A DNA stretch of 64,000 nucleotides from Blastocatellia bacterium (GCA_019695185.1 JAIBAN010000033.1:1-64000), one strand, 5' to 3'. Counted from the first letter of the stretch, positions 34,689 to 44,612 are shown. Notes: a model not told the origin generated them from the sequence alone. Program-made: numbers and translations.

Positions 34689-36008
34689 TCAAGGTTGTGG
34701 CGCATGGGCCGTATATCCTTCACGGGCCCTGACTTTGGCTCCTGGTTCGGAAACCGAAACCCGCACCCGGCGATAGCCCCCGTTATTAAGGGGATTGGTC
34801 GGGTAATAGCCCACGACATACACATGCCGGAGTTCTTCGGCAATTCTCGAAAACAGGCTTGGCAACGAGCCAATCGTATCGTAATCGTAGAGTTCCCCGC
34901 CGGTAGCCCTGGTCAAGTCATAAAGAAACGTGGCCTGGGAAGACTGTGGCGGCGGCATTTGCTGGGGCGGATATTGCCCGGATGGGTTCCGGCCTCCGCC
35001 TTGCCACTGGAATGGTGGCAGGTTCGTTCCCGTCAGAAACGGAAACGGCCAACGGCTGGTGGGGGGATTGCGGCGCGGTTGCGGCGAACGCGGCCACGGG
35101 TTGGGCAGCGGAATTGGAAACGGGAACCGGTTGGGCGCACCATTGGGGGTGATGACGGTTGTATCGCTGGATGGATACCGAATCACATAGGTCAAAATAT
35201 CAGCTTCTTCAACGGCGCGAATGGCCTGTTCCGGGCGAACCCGTCTGCTGGAAGTGTCTTCGCCGTCCGTGAGCAAAATCATGGCCTTGCGGCCTTCGAT
35301 GTTGCGCATGAATTCCGTGACAACCCGATGGACTGCTTCATAAAGCCGGGTACTGCCGCCGGAACGAACCCGTGCAATGGCAAAATGAAGTTTGTTCCGG
35401 TCATTGGTAAAATCACAAAGCAGGTCCAAATCACCGGCAAACGTGAAAATCGCCACCTGGTCGTCTTCCCGAAGCTGGTCAACAAAGGTATCGGCGGCTT
35501 CCTGCATGTCCTGGACGCTCAGGGTGGTGCTGCCGCTGACATCCAGCACAACCGCCACGTGAAAGGGAACCCGCTCCGGTGCAAAAAATGAAATGTCCTG
35601 TTTCACACCGTCTTCAGTGAGCCGAAACTGGTTTTTCTTGAGAAAGGGCAGGTAATGGCCGTTGCTGTCACTCACCACTACGGGGAGGCTGACCAGCGTG
35701 GCTTCAATCTTGAGCGTGTCATCCTGACCCAGTTCCGTGCCGGGCGTGCTTTGCAGCGGTTCCTCATCCTGTCTGGGTAATTGAGGCGGGCTTTTGAGCC
35801 CATCCGACTGGCTGGTTTCGGTTTGATTGGCTTTGGTTGGGGGCGGCGCACTGGAACGGGAACGCCCGGATTGGGCCAGTGCGGCAGTTGAAAACGTCAG
35901 GCTGAACAGACAAACAATGGTCAGAAGGAACCGGCCCCCAAAGGGAAGACATGAATAAGGCTGTGCTGAACGGGTGGATTGTTGTGGGGAAACAGTCAAG
36001 GTGGACAT
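34689..36008 (-). CDS. VWFA-related protein of the acidobacterial type
   Basis: 439 residues with a signal peptide (after GGRFLLTIVCLFSLTFSTAA). The N-terminal strand region (LPVVVSDSNGHYLPFLKKNQ, FRLTEDGVKQDISFF) and the von Willebrand A domain follow the TIGR03436 pattern found mainly in Acidobacteriota. The metal-ion-dependent adhesion site is intact: DVSGST, SGGSTRLYEA, LLTDGED. A Pro/Asn/Gln-rich insertion of about 70 residues (near 270-345) interrupts the domain, before TGGELYDY and the closing YYPTNPL. AGGAGA lies 8 bases before the ATG. It is probably exported and may bind surface partners; its role is unknown. Confidence 0.85.
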   Translation of the reverse strand: MSTLTVSPQQSTRSAQPYSCLPFGGRFLLTIVCLFSLTFSTAALAQSGRSRSSAPPPTKANQTETSQSDGLKSPPQLPRQDEEPLQSTPGTELGQDDTLKIEATLVSLPVVVSDSNGHYLPFLKKNQFRLTEDGVKQDISFFAPERVPFHVAVVLDVSGSTTLSVQDMQEAADTFVDQLREDDQVAIFTFAGDLDLLCDFTNDRNKLHFAIARVRSGGSTRLYEAVHRVVTEFMRNIEGRKAMILLTDGEDTSSRRVRPEQAIRAVEEADILTYVIRYPSSDTTVITPNGAPNRFPFPIPLPNPWPRSPQPRRNPPTSRWPFPFLTGTNLPPFQWQGGGRNPSGQYPPQQMPPPQSSQATFLYDLTRATGGELYDYDTIGSLPSLFSRIAEELRHVYVVGYYPTNPLNNGGYRRVRVSVSEPGAKVRAREGYTAHAPQP

Positions 36009-36066
36009 CGCCGCGTCTCCTGTCAGGAGTGGAAACGCGGCGCTGCACCGTGGTCACCACGTTTCG

Positions 36067-38367
36067 TTACATATTGATAGCTGTGCCGAGCGCCGAGCGC
36101 CAGGCGGATTCCAGTTCGGCCACCGGTTCGTCAAGCACCGGAGTTCCATCCAATGTGACGTGCAGCCGTTCGCCTTCCAAGGTGCCCAGCATCTGAGCCG
36201 GAATGTGATGCTGTTCGGCCAGTTCGAGCAGGGCTGCCAGATTGGCTGCGGTGGTTGTGACGAGCATCCGTGACGGGCTTTCACCGAAAAGCAGTCCGGC
36301 AGTGGAGAGCCCAGCCAGTTTTCCTTCCCTGGGCAGGGTGATCCGGGCTCCCAGGGCTGGACGGCCATGCGTCGAAAAGGTCAGTTCCGCCAGGGCCACC
36401 AGCAACCCGCCGTCGCCAAGGTCATGCGCACCGCTCAGCAAGCTGGCCCGAATTGCCTGGTGGACCACTTCATAGAGCGCCTTTTCGCGTCCGTAGTCAA
36501 GTTGAGGAACGGGTCCCAGCAAACTACCGGTGGCAAATTCAAGGTAGTGAGTGGCCCCCAACTCCTCAAAGGTAGCGCCCAGCAGGACCACTGCATGTTG
36601 CGCACGAATCAAGTTTGGTGAAAGAAGGTAACGGGTATCGTCAATCAAGCCGACGTTTCCAATGACTGGAGTCGGATAGATGCCACTTCCTTCCGTCTCG
36701 TTGTACAGGCTGACGTTTCCGCTCACCACCGGGGTTTCAAATTCGCGGGCGGCGGCACCCATGCCGGAAATCACTTCCCGCAGGGACCACATGACCTCCG
36801 GGCGTTCCGGCGAGGCAAAATTCAGGCAATTGGTGAGGCCAATTGGTGTGGCACCCGTGGCCACCAGATTGCGGCAGCTTTCGGCCACGGCCAGTTCGGC
36901 TCCGCGATAGGGGTCCACCTGACAGTAACGACCGTTTCCATCCAGCGAAATGGCCAGACCTTTGCGGGTTTCCTTGACCCGAATGACGGCGGCATCCGCA
37001 CCGGGGAAAACCAGGGTGTTGGTCCGCACCATATGGTCATATTGCTGGTAAATCCATTCACGGGAGGACAAATTGGCCGAAGTCAAAAGACCCTTCAGGG
37101 TGCTGGCCACCTGTTCCGGTGCCAGTTCGCGGGCCGCCGCCGGCAGGGCTTCGGCAAGGCGGGCCTGAGCCTGGGCCAGGCGCAGCCCCAGGTCTGGTTC
37201 CCAACCGGCGGGAGGTGTGGCCGGTCGTTCGTAGCGCGGGGCTTCATCGGTCAGGTACTTGTTGGGGATTTCCGCCACAACTTCCCCGTGATGCCGAACC
37301 CGCAGCACGCCTTCCTCAATTACAGTCCCAATCACGACGGCGGACAGTTCCCACCGGGCAAAAATTTCCTGAACTTCCCGTTCGCGGCCTTTGTCGGCCA
37401 CCAGCAGCATGCGTTCCTGCGATTCGGACAGCATGATTTCATAGGGCGTCATGCCGGTTTCGCGTTGGGGCACGAGGGCCGTATCAAATTCGATGCCGGT
37501 TCCGGCTCGCGCACCCATTTCGCAACTGGATGAGGTGAGGCCCGCTGCGCCCATGTCCTGAATGCCCACCACGCAGCCGGTCCGCATGGCTTCCAGACAG
37601 GCTTCGAGCAGCAGTTTCTCACAAAACGGGTCGCCCACCTGTACCGTGGGACGTTTGGAAAGCGCCGTGTCGTCGAATTCCGCCGAGGCCATGGTGGCTC
37701 CGTGGATGCCGTCCCGCCCGGTTTTGGCTCCGACGTAGAGGACCGGATTGCCCACTCCACTGGCCCGGCCCAGAAAAATATGGTCTTTGCGCAGAATGCC
37801 CAGAGCAAACGCATTCACAAGCGGATTCGGCGTGTAGCAATCGGCAAAATAGACCTCGCCGCCGACCGTCGGACAGCCAAACGAATTTCCGTAATGGGCA
37901 ATGCCGCGCACCACCCCATCGAGAATCGCCCGATTGCGGGCTCCATATTTCGGGTCATCCAGTTTGCCGAAGCGCAGTGAATTGAGCAGCGCCACGGGCC
38001 GTGCGCCCATTGTGAAAATATCCCGCAAGATGCCGCCGACCCCGGTCGCAGCCCCCTGAAACGGCTCAATAAAAGACGGATGGTTGTGTGATTCGATTTT
38101 GAAGGCAATACACCATTCTTCGCCAATATCAAGGATTCCGGCATTTTCGCCCGGCCCCTGGACGACCCGTTTGCCGGTGGTTGGCAGGTCTTTGAGGTAC
38201 ATTCGGGAAGATTTATAGGAGCAGTGCTCTGACCACATGACCGAGAAAATACCAAGTTCGACCAGATTCGGAGCCCTTCCGAGCAGAGTCACGATTTTGT
38301 CGTATTCGCCTGGGGTCAGTCCGTGGTTTGCAATGATTTCAGGGGTAATCGCGGGGGATTGTGCCAT
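36067..38367 (-). CDS. purL: Phosphoribosylformylglycinamidine synthase subunit PurL
   Basis: 766 residues, the length of the small (Bacillus-type) PurL that works with PurS and PurQ. Characteristic blocks are [19 protein letters not shown]-like [74 protein letters not shown] and [19 protein letters not shown]. It performs the ATP-dependent amidation of FGAR to FGAM in purine synthesis. PurS and PurQ genes are not in the window. AAGGAG lies about 12 bases before the ATG. Confidence 0.96.
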   Translation of the reverse strand: MAQSPAITPEIIANHGLTPGEYDKIVTLLGRAPNLVELGIFSVMWSEHCSYKSSRMYLKDLPTTGKRVVQGPGENAGILDIGEEWCIAFKIESHNHPSFIEPFQGAATGVGGILRDIFTMGARPVALLNSLRFGKLDDPKYGARNRAILDGVVRGIAHYGNSFGCPTVGGEVYFADCYTPNPLVNAFALGILRKDHIFLGRASGVGNPVLYVGAKTGRDGIHGATMASAEFDDTALSKRPTVQVGDPFCEKLLLEACLEAMRTGCVVGIQDMGAAGLTSSSCEMGARAGTGIEFDTALVPQRETGMTPYEIMLSESQERMLLVADKGREREVQEIFARWELSAVVIGTVIEEGVLRVRHHGEVVAEIPNKYLTDEAPRYERPATPPAGWEPDLGLRLAQAQARLAEALPAAARELAPEQVASTLKGLLTSANLSSREWIYQQYDHMVRTNTLVFPGADAAVIRVKETRKGLAISLDGNGRYCQVDPYRGAELAVAESCRNLVATGATPIGLTNCLNFASPERPEVMWSLREVISGMGAAAREFETPVVSGNVSLYNETEGSGIYPTPVIGNVGLIDDTRYLLSPNLIRAQHAVVLLGATFEELGATHYLEFATGSLLGPVPQLDYGREKALYEVVHQAIRASLLSGAHDLGDGGLLVALAELTFSTHGRPALGARITLPREGKLAGLSTAGLLFGESPSRMLVTTTAANLAALLELAEQHHIPAQMLGTLEGERLHVTLDGTPVLDEPVAELESAWRSALGTAINM

Positions 38368-38394
38368 GCGGTTGGGAATACTCCTTAGATTTAG

Positions 38395-38533
38395 GGTCCA
38401 GGGTCTGGGGTTCAGGGTTTAGGGTTCAGGGTTCTTGAATACCAGAAAAATCAAGGTTTTGAATTGGCTCTCAATTCTCAATTCTCAATTCTCAATTAAA
38501 AAGATTTTGGACCCTGGACCTCCGAACCCTGAT
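38395..38533. repeat. GGGTTCAG-type array plus AATTCTC array
   Basis: GGTTCAG/GGTTTAG units at 38395-38434, an AATTCTC run at 38468-38500, and a GGACCCTGGACC...GAACCCTG remnant at 38508-38533 that pairs imperfectly with the first array. The gap lies between the purL start and the exported-protein gene. Confidence 0.82.
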
Positions 38534-38608
38534 TTTCAAAAACCCGCAAGTGTAGGGAAACTTGCCCTGTTATGCAAATCATGTTGGGGAAGGTTTGGTT
38601 TTCTTGCG

Positions 38609-38637
38609 TTGACAAGCGCGGGGAAGGCCACTACATT
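38609..38637 (+). promoter_or_regulatory. Sigma-70-like promoter for the TonB-receptor locus
   Basis: TTGACA (38609-38614), a 17-base spacer and TACATT (38632-38637; four of six consensus bases), 85 bases upstream of ATG 38722. I could not identify a clear Zur or Fur operator next to it. Confidence 0.5.
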
Positions 38638-38721
38638 AGCCTGTTTTCCAGAGTTTCCCATCCTATCATTATCTTGGAAAACCAGATTTGCGGCTTTCTC
38701 AAAAAAGAAGCAAATCAGGTA

Positions 38722-39195
38722 ATGCAGGCCATGACATCTCGCCCATTTTCAATCAAGGCCGGTTTGACACCCACGCTACGGATGGCGTGTGTGCTGGCCT
38801 TGTTTGTCACCCAATGGGTGGGAGTGCAGTCACACGTTTTCAGCCACATTGGGGTGGGGCCAAATCCTGTTGCCCTGGTTTTGGCTGAGAATGCGCCGGT
38901 GACGGTCCAGACAGACCAGGGAGCTTCCTCCCTGCTGCCAGACGAGTTCAGCTCGCAGGCTGGAAGTGAGCGACTGCAACCGGAAAACTGTTTGCTTTGT
39001 ACGGTTGGGTCTTTGCTGTACAGTGTTCAGGCGGCCCGACCTGACCATACGCTTTCGGTCCAGGTGCTGCCCCTAGCTTACGTGCCGGTTGGTGCCACCA
39101 TCCTGCAAGGCTGTTACCGCCGGACTCCCGCCCGCGCCCCTCCGATTGATTCCCTCATTCTTCGTCCTTCTGATGTGGCTATGTTGTGCCGGTAA
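38722..39195 (+). CDS. Exported protein of unknown function before the TonB receptor
   Basis: 157 residues from ATG 38722 (ATG 38731 is possible). A basic N-terminus and hydrophobic stretch (about 18-36, TLRMACVLALFVTQWVGV) form a signal peptide. The mature part has several histidines (SHVFSHIG) and a CxxC pair in NCLLCTVGSLLYS, and ends with a Pro/Arg-rich region. The layout recalls small periplasmic DUF2946-like proteins found next to TonB receptors, but the match is not firm. The downstream genes suggest a link to metal uptake. Confidence 0.6.
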   Translation: MQAMTSRPFSIKAGLTPTLRMACVLALFVTQWVGVQSHVFSHIGVGPNPVALVLAENAPVTVQTDQGASSLLPDEFSSQAGSERLQPENCLLCTVGSLLYSVQAARPDHTLSVQVLPLAYVPVGATILQGCYRRTPARAPPIDSLILRPSDVAMLCR

Positions 39196-39305
39196 GGTGG
39201 TGCCAACCATCATAGGTGCGTCATCAGCCCGCTTGGAATTGATGCCACAAGGCGATTCGGATGTTCCCCATGCTGCTGAGATGGGGAAATCGAGGGGATT
39301 TTCTT

Positions 39306-41780
39306 ATGAAATCGTTGGTTGTACCAGCGGAACTGCGCTTGTGCAGCAGTCTCTGCGGTGTATTTCTGTTTTTTATTTTGGGAGTTTCAGCCCCGGTTTG
39401 GGCTTTTGGCCCTGGCAGTCTGGCGGGAAACATTCACGGAAAAGTGATTGACTCATCAGGTGCGCCAATAGCCGGAGCGACCGTCACACTGAGCAATCCA
39501 ATCAGTGGTTTTCAAAAGCAGACCGCTTCTGACAGTGATGGAACCTATTCGTTTTTCAACCTTCCTTACAATCCTTACACCATCAGGGCCGAAGCCTCCG
39601 GTTTTACCCAGACCTCACAGAGTCTTGATATTCGTTCCGCCAACACGCTGGAAATCACGTTGACACTGGCGGTGGGGACGACTTCGGATATCGTGACCGT
39701 TAGTGCCGAATCGGAAAGCCTGCTGGAAACTGATTCCGCCTCAACCAACGTGGATATTGACAAATCGCTCATCAAGCGGTTTCCGGCGGCGACTTCGCTC
39801 CGGGGTATGGAAAGTCTGATTCTTTCCGCCCCTGGATTTATGGCCGATGAAAACGGACGCTTCCACTTTCGCGGCTCACATGGGCAAATTACCTATGTGG
39901 TGGATGGCGTGCAGCTTTCCGACCAGACCACATTGACCTATTCCAACAGTTTCGACCCGAATAACGTCGAGTCAATGGAAATCATTACGGGCGGCATGAT
40001 GCCGGAATTCGGCGGACGCAACGCTGCTGTGGTCAATCTGACGACCCGCTCGGCTCTGGGCACCGGGCGCTCCTTCTTTGGCGATGTGACCTTGGGGGGA
40101 GCCCGTTTCAGCACTGGCGAAATCGGACTCCAGTTTGGTGGTTCCCTGAGCAGCAAGTTTGGTTATTTTGCCAGTCTGGGGGCTTCACGCAGCAACCGTT
40201 TTTCCGACCCGCCCAATTTTGCCAACCTGCACAACACCGGCAACACCCAGCGGGCCTTTGTGCGGTTTGACTATGCTCCGACACAAAAGGACTTTTTCCG
40301 CCTCAGCCTGAGCAGTGGTCGCACGGAGCGGGATATTCCCAATCTTTTCTCCCAGCATGCTGCCGGTCAGGCGCAAGACGCGCTCAACAAGGATGCTTCG
40401 GTCAATCTGTCCTGGCAGCATACCTGGAGCCCCAAAGTCTCGACGGATGTTTCCCCCTACTTCCGGACCAGTGCGGCCCAGCTTTTGGAAAACAGCCCCT
40501 TCAGCACGCCGATTTCCTCGCAGCAGGACCGCCATTTGGGGAATTATGGAATCCAGGCCACGGTGAGCTATGACGAAATTGCTGGTTCCGTTCATAACCA
40601 TTTCAAAGCAGGACTGAATTTTTTCGCCTTTCCGGTGAGTGAAAACTTTAATTTTGCGGTTACCTCGGCGGACTACAATCCGCCTTCAGATGATGCGGAA
40701 GCCTACAATCCGAACTTATTGCCCTATGACCTGACCAGAGGTGGAAACCGCTTTTTCTTCAATGACCGGCGGACAGGCAAACAATATGCGTTTTTCGTTC
40801 AGGATGCGGTGACGTGGCGCGGTCTGACCCTGAGCGGCGGGGTCCGCTATGACAATTACCGCTTTGTCATCAAAGAAGATGCGTTCCAGCCACGCGTCGG
40901 GTTGAATTATTACCTTGCCCGGACGGGGACGGTATTCCGGGCTTCCTACAATCGCCTTTTTTTCCCGCCCTTCAGTGAAAACCTGTTGCTGGCCAGTTCG
41001 ACCCAGGGGGCATCCCTGGTTCCTCCCTTTGTGGTGGAGGCAACCGGCAAGGCGTTGGAGCCGGTCAAGGCCGAGCGGCAGCATGCCTATGAGGTTGGCA
41101 TCCAGCAACGGGTAAAAAACTGGTTCCGGGTTGATTTCAGTTACTGGACCAAAGACGCCAAACAGGCTTCGGACAACTCCCAGTTTCTGAACACCGGCAT
41201 CAATTTTCCGGTTGCTTTTGCGGCTGCAAAATTGCGCGGAGCGGATTTCCGGCTTGATGTGCCGGAGCACCACGGTTTTTCCGGCTATTGGAGCATCGGC
41301 ACGGCCAAGGCCGTTTTTATTCCGCCCTTCACCGGTGGGCTGTTCCTTGACCCCGAAGTGGCGGCAGTGGTCAACGAAGGTCCGTTTCGGATTGACCATG
41401 ACCAGAAAATCTCGTCACAGGTGGGCGTGCAGTACAATCAACGGAAGCAAGGCTGGTGGGTCGGTTTACAAAACCGGTACGATAGCGGGCTGGTGACGGA
41501 AGTCGAAGGCTTGGATGAAATTGCCGCCAATCCGGATTTGGCCTTCGGATTGCAGTTTGTGGATGTCGGCTCCGACCCGCAACGGGTGAAGGGGCGTTCG
41601 GTATGGAACCTGTCTGCTGGTTATGAAATCTTTCGCAACGACGTTCATAAAATCGAATTGCAGGCCCATCTGCTCAATTTCACCAATGAACGCGGGCTTT
41701 ACAATTTTCTGTCAACTTTTGGGGGAACCCATGTCATTCCGCCGCGCACCTATGCGGTGCGGGTGAAGTTCAATTTTTAG
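39306..41780 (+). CDS. TonB-dependent receptor with carboxypeptidase-regulatory-like N domain (Oar-like)
   Basis: 824 residues from ATG 39306, preceded by GAGGGG; signal peptide ending PVWAFG. Residues about 35-125 are a CarboxypepD_reg-like domain (GKVIDSSGAPIAGATVTL, SDGTYSFFNLPYNPYTIRAE). The plug follows (FHFRGSHGQITYVVDGVQLS, GGMMPEFGGRNAAVVNLTT), then the beta-barrel, ending in a C-terminal aromatic strand (TYAVRVKFNF). This domain order is typical of Acidobacteriota and Bacteroidota. It sits in the outer membrane and imports a ligand with TonB energy. With the downstream ABC and DUF3299 genes a metal or metal-complex ligand is plausible. The TAG stop touches a GACTGAG array. Confidence 0.9.
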   Translation: MKSLVVPAELRLCSSLCGVFLFFILGVSAPVWAFGPGSLAGNIHGKVIDSSGAPIAGATVTLSNPISGFQKQTASDSDGTYSFFNLPYNPYTIRAEASGFTQTSQSLDIRSANTLEITLTLAVGTTSDIVTVSAESESLLETDSASTNVDIDKSLIKRFPAATSLRGMESLILSAPGFMADENGRFHFRGSHGQITYVVDGVQLSDQTTLTYSNSFDPNNVESMEIITGGMMPEFGGRNAAVVNLTTRSALGTGRSFFGDVTLGGARFSTGEIGLQFGGSLSSKFGYFASLGASRSNRFSDPPNFANLHNTGNTQRAFVRFDYAPTQKDFFRLSLSSGRTERDIPNLFSQHAAGQAQDALNKDASVNLSWQHTWSPKVSTDVSPYFRTSAAQLLENSPFSTPISSQQDRHLGNYGIQATVSYDEIAGSVHNHFKAGLNFFAFPVSENFNFAVTSADYNPPSDDAEAYNPNLLPYDLTRGGNRFFFNDRRTGKQYAFFVQDAVTWRGLTLSGGVRYDNYRFVIKEDAFQPRVGLNYYLARTGTVFRASYNRLFFPPFSENLLLASSTQGASLVPPFVVEATGKALEPVKAERQHAYEVGIQQRVKNWFRVDFSYWTKDAKQASDNSQFLNTGINFPVAFAAAKLRGADFRLDVPEHHGFSGYWSIGTAKAVFIPPFTGGLFLDPEVAAVVNEGPFRIDHDQKISSQVGVQYNQRKQGWWVGLQNRYDSGLVTEVEGLDEIAANPDLAFGLQFVDVGSDPQRVKGRSVWNLSAGYEIFRNDVHKIELQAHLLNFTNERGLYNFLSTFGGTHVIPPRTYAVRVKFNF

Positions 41781-41870
41781 GACTGAGGACTGAGGACTGA
41801 GGACTGAGAAACCAACTTCCCTTTCAGTTTGGTTCAAAACCTCAGTCCTCAGTCCTCAGTCCTCAGTCCT
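41781..41870. repeat. Paired GACTGAG / CTCAGTC arrays
   Basis: Four GACTGAG units starting the base after the receptor stop codon (41781-41808), and four inverted CTCAGTC units at 41841-41870, with only 32 bases between. The whole 90 bases could fold as one hairpin between the receptor and the ABC ATPase genes. Confidence 0.92.
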
Positions 41871-41881
41871 TGGAACATTGT

Positions 41882-42541
41882 ATGCTGCATCTTTCCAATC
41901 TCACCATGCAGTATCAGGGGCGCGACGGCGGCACGGTTCAGGTGTTGAACATTCCTGAATTTTCCCTGGCCGCCGGTGAGCAAGTGGCGCTGATTGGGGA
42001 AAGCGGGCAGGGGAAAACCACCCTGTTGCATTTGATTGCAGGGATTCTGACCCCGACCAGCGGGAAAATCGAGTTGGCCGGGGTCATCCTGAATAACCTT
42101 TCGGAGGCAGCCCGCGACCGGTTTCGGGCAGAGAAAATCGGCTACATTTTCCAGTCGTTTCATTTACTGCCAGGGTTTACCGCCCAGGAAAATCTGGAAC
42201 TGGGTATTATGTTTGCCGGTCGCGGGGGCGGTCCGGCCCGTGCCAAAGGCTTGCTTCAACAAGTCGGTTTGGCAGAACGGCTGCATTTTTACCCCCGCGA
42301 ACTGTCCGCCGGGCAGCAACAACGGGTCGGAATTGCCCGTGCTCTGGCCAACCAGCCTGTGCTGGTGCTGGCCGACGAACCAACCAGTGCGCTTGACGCC
42401 GGGAATCGTGAAACGGCGCTCCAGCTTATGATTGATTTGTGCCGGGAGCAAAACGCCGCCCTGCTGGTGGTGACCCATGACCGCGCCGTGGCGGCCCGGT
42501 TTCCCCGTGTGGTGGAACTCAAAGACATCAATCAACTGTAG
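41882..42541 (+). CDS. ABC transporter ATPase (LolD/MacB class)
   Basis: 219 residues from ATG 41882 (TTG 41870 is possible). Walker A GESGQGKTT, Q-loop IFQSFHLLPGF, signature LSAGQQQRVGIARA (Ala instead of the second Gly of LSGGQ), Walker B VLVLADEPTSALD and H-loop VVTHD. The permease gene starts 10 bases after its stop. The two genes resemble the ATPase-permease pairs that accompany DUF3299 proteins and are induced by zinc limitation in Pseudomonas (PA4063-PA4066, from memory). No Shine-Dalgarno is obvious. Confidence 0.88.
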   Translation: MLHLSNLTMQYQGRDGGTVQVLNIPEFSLAAGEQVALIGESGQGKTTLLHLIAGILTPTSGKIELAGVILNNLSEAARDRFRAEKIGYIFQSFHLLPGFTAQENLELGIMFAGRGGGPARAKGLLQQVGLAERLHFYPRELSAGQQQRVGIARALANQPVLVLADEPTSALDAGNRETALQLMIDLCREQNAALLVVTHDRAVAARFPRVVELKDINQL

Positions 42542-42551
42542 GCATTTGCCC

Positions 42552-43967
42552 ATGAGAACCGTTCGGGTCATTTACAAGAATCTGCGACAACGCGCGCTGG
42601 CAACCGCCCTCACCAGCTTTTCGATTGCCCTGGGGGTCGGCTTGGTGATTGCCATTACCTGTTTGCGACAGCAGGCTGAAGATACCTTCAACAATGTTGC
42701 GGCTTCGTATGAACTGGTGGTTGGTGCCAAAGGGTCGCCGCTGCAATTGGTTCTCAACACGGTTTACCACCTGGACGTTCCAACCGGAAACATTCCCTAC
42801 GGCTATTATCAACAACTCAAACAGGACTGGCGGGTTCATTACGCCATTCCATTTGCCCTGGGAGACAACTATCACGGGTTCCGGCTGGTTGGGACCGAAC
42901 CGGAATACTTCACCCGGCTGGAACTGCGTGGCGGGGGGAAGGCCCAACTGGCGGGAGGACGGCTGTTTTCCCAGGATTACGAAGCGGTCATCGGGGCTGC
43001 CGTCACGGATTTGGCGCTCAATCAGCAATTTCTGGCGAAACACGGGGTGCAGGATACCCAGGCTTCCGAAGAACACGAACAGCATAAATTCACCGTGGTC
43101 GGCATTCTGAAACCAACCGGGACTCCGCTGGACCGGGTAATTTTCATTTCCCTGGGCAGTGTTGATGAAATCCATCAGCCCGACCCCAACCAGCCGATTG
43201 GTGGAGCCGACCTGATGGATGCGCTGGCCAATGTGCCCGAACAAACCGCCGGAGCACCGGTTCCCCTGACACCCACACATCCCGAACCCCGGCCTGAGTC
43301 ACAGAACACGCAAACAAAAAAATCCGAATCCCACCCGGCCCGCCAGGAAGAGACGCCAGACCACGGACACAAACAGATTTCCGAAGTCACGGCAGTGATT
43401 CTCAAGCTCAAAACACCCCCCTTCATGTTTCAAATGCACCGGGAAATCAATAAAGGACCGGTGGCACAGGCAGCTTTTCCGGCCTTGGAGGCGCGCAACC
43501 TTTTTGCCCGGATTGTGGCTCCCATCAACATGGTGCTCCTGACGGTTTCGGCACTGGTGGGAATTGTAGCCGGCATTTCGATTCTGGTTTCGATTTACAA
43601 CACACTCAACGAACGCCGCCGCGAAATCGCCGTCATGCGTGCCCTGGGAGCCCGTCGCCGGACGATTTTTTCCTGGCTTTTGTGGGAAGCTGCCGCCATT
43701 TCCGCCGTGGGTGGAATCGCCGGAATCGGTTTGGGGCATCTCACCTTGCTTGGATTGCAAAAAATGGCCTACGGTATCAGTGGCATCACGTTGGCACCCT
43801 GGCAATTGATTCGGACTGACATTCCGCTAACCCAATTGGCTTTTTTGAATAAAGTGCCGGGGGAAATTCTGATTGTGGCGGTCGCGGTCGCGCTCGGAGC
43901 CCTGATGGGATTGCTTCCGGCTGTGATGGCCTATCGCACCAATGTTTCAGCCAATTTGACCACGTAA
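42552..43967 (+). CDS. ABC transporter permease (FtsX/MacB type) with His-rich loop
   Basis: 471 residues from ATG 42552. A first membrane helix (about 18-40, TALTSFSIALGVGLVIAIT), a large extracytoplasmic domain (SPLQLVLNTVYHLDVPTG, VVGILKPTGTPLDRVIF), and three C-terminal helices with the family motif NERRREIAVMRALGARRRT. Within the external domain, about residues 240-290, lies a low-complexity insertion rich in His, Glu, Gln and Pro (PTHPEPRPESQ, EETPDHGHKQ), with a further EEHEQHKF earlier. Such loops often bind zinc or nickel. It pairs with the ATPase just upstream. Confidence 0.85.
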   Translation: MRTVRVIYKNLRQRALATALTSFSIALGVGLVIAITCLRQQAEDTFNNVAASYELVVGAKGSPLQLVLNTVYHLDVPTGNIPYGYYQQLKQDWRVHYAIPFALGDNYHGFRLVGTEPEYFTRLELRGGGKAQLAGGRLFSQDYEAVIGAAVTDLALNQQFLAKHGVQDTQASEEHEQHKFTVVGILKPTGTPLDRVIFISLGSVDEIHQPDPNQPIGGADLMDALANVPEQTAGAPVPLTPTHPEPRPESQNTQTKKSESHPARQEETPDHGHKQISEVTAVILKLKTPPFMFQMHREINKGPVAQAAFPALEARNLFARIVAPINMVLLTVSALVGIVAGISILVSIYNTLNERRREIAVMRALGARRRTIFSWLLWEAAAISAVGGIAGIGLGHLTLLGLQKMAYGISGITLAPWQLIRTDIPLTQLAFLNKVPGEILIVAVAVALGALMGLLPAVMAYRTNVSANLTT

Positions 43968-43979
43968 CCACAAGAGAAA

Positions 43980-44104
43980 GTGAGTTTTGAGTTTTGAGTT
44001 TTGGGTTCTGCGTTTACGCGGCTGGGCTTTCAAACAGCCAACCTGAAGGTTGTCATCCAAACCGCCGCCTGAAGGCGGAACTCAGAACTCAAAACTCAAA
44101 ACTC
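43980..44104. repeat. GAGTTTT / AAAACTC arrays with palindromic CCGCCTGAAGGCGG
   Basis: GAGTTTT units at 43980-44003, a CCAACCTGAAGGTTG palindrome at 44038-44053, a GCCGCCTGAAGGCGG palindrome at about 44064-44080, and inverted AAAACTC units at 44082-44104. The array ends 10 bases before the GAGGAGG ribosome site of the next gene. Confidence 0.88.
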
Positions 44105-44126
44105 CATCGGTTTGAGGAGGTTTTCA

Positions 44127-44606
44127 ATGCACCGTGTGACTATTCGTTTTGTGCGGTCCCTGGTCTGTTCCCTGACGTTGCTGCTGTGTCTGGCAGGCAC
44201 AACCCCCGCCGCAAACCCAGCCGGAGAAGGCACTGCCTTGCGAATCCGTGATTTGGCCGGGGTCAAAGTCGCCCAGCAGCAAGTGCAGTTTCCGGCCAAG
44301 GCCGTGGAACTGAATGGGAAAGTCGTCGAAGTCAACGGTTTTATGGTGCCGCTCGGACTCGGTGAAGGGAAACTGAAGCGATTTGTGCTGATTGAAGTTC
44401 CGCTTTCCTGCTGTTTTATGGATGGCCCCGGCATTGACCAGATGATTTTTGTGACGCTGGCTCCGGGCAGGGAAATTGACTCGGCCAGTGATTTTCCGGT
44501 GGCGGTCACGGGGAAACTCGAAGCCGGATTGGTGAAAAATCAGTACGGGCAGGCCGAAAGCCTCTATCGCCTGACGAATGCCAGCGTGCGGAAACTGGTC
44601 AACTAA
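44127..44606 (+). CDS. DUF3299 family exported protein (copy 1)
   Basis: 159 residues from ATG 44127, with GAGGAGG 6 bases upstream. A signal peptide (MHRVTIRFVRSLVCSLTLLLCLAG) precedes a single domain with the family pattern: ELNGKVVEVNGFMVPL, then FVLIEVPLSCCFMDGPG, then IFVTL and VTGKLEAG. The CCF pair and GFMVPL are the recognisable parts of DUF3299. Relatives lie next to FtsX-type ABC genes in metal-responsive operons. The double cysteine could bind metal. A second copy follows directly. Confidence 0.78.
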   Translation: MHRVTIRFVRSLVCSLTLLLCLAGTTPAANPAGEGTALRIRDLAGVKVAQQQVQFPAKAVELNGKVVEVNGFMVPLGLGEGKLKRFVLIEVPLSCCFMDGPGIDQMIFVTLAPGREIDSASDFPVAVTGKLEAGLVKNQYGQAESLYRLTNASVRKLVN

Positions 44607-44612
44607 AGCCAT

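Noticed and set aside
34437-35591. 384-residue open frame on the plus strand
   Set aside because: It lies antisense to the VWFA gene, which has a signal peptide, complete metal site and good ribosome site. The plus frame shows no recognisable domain.
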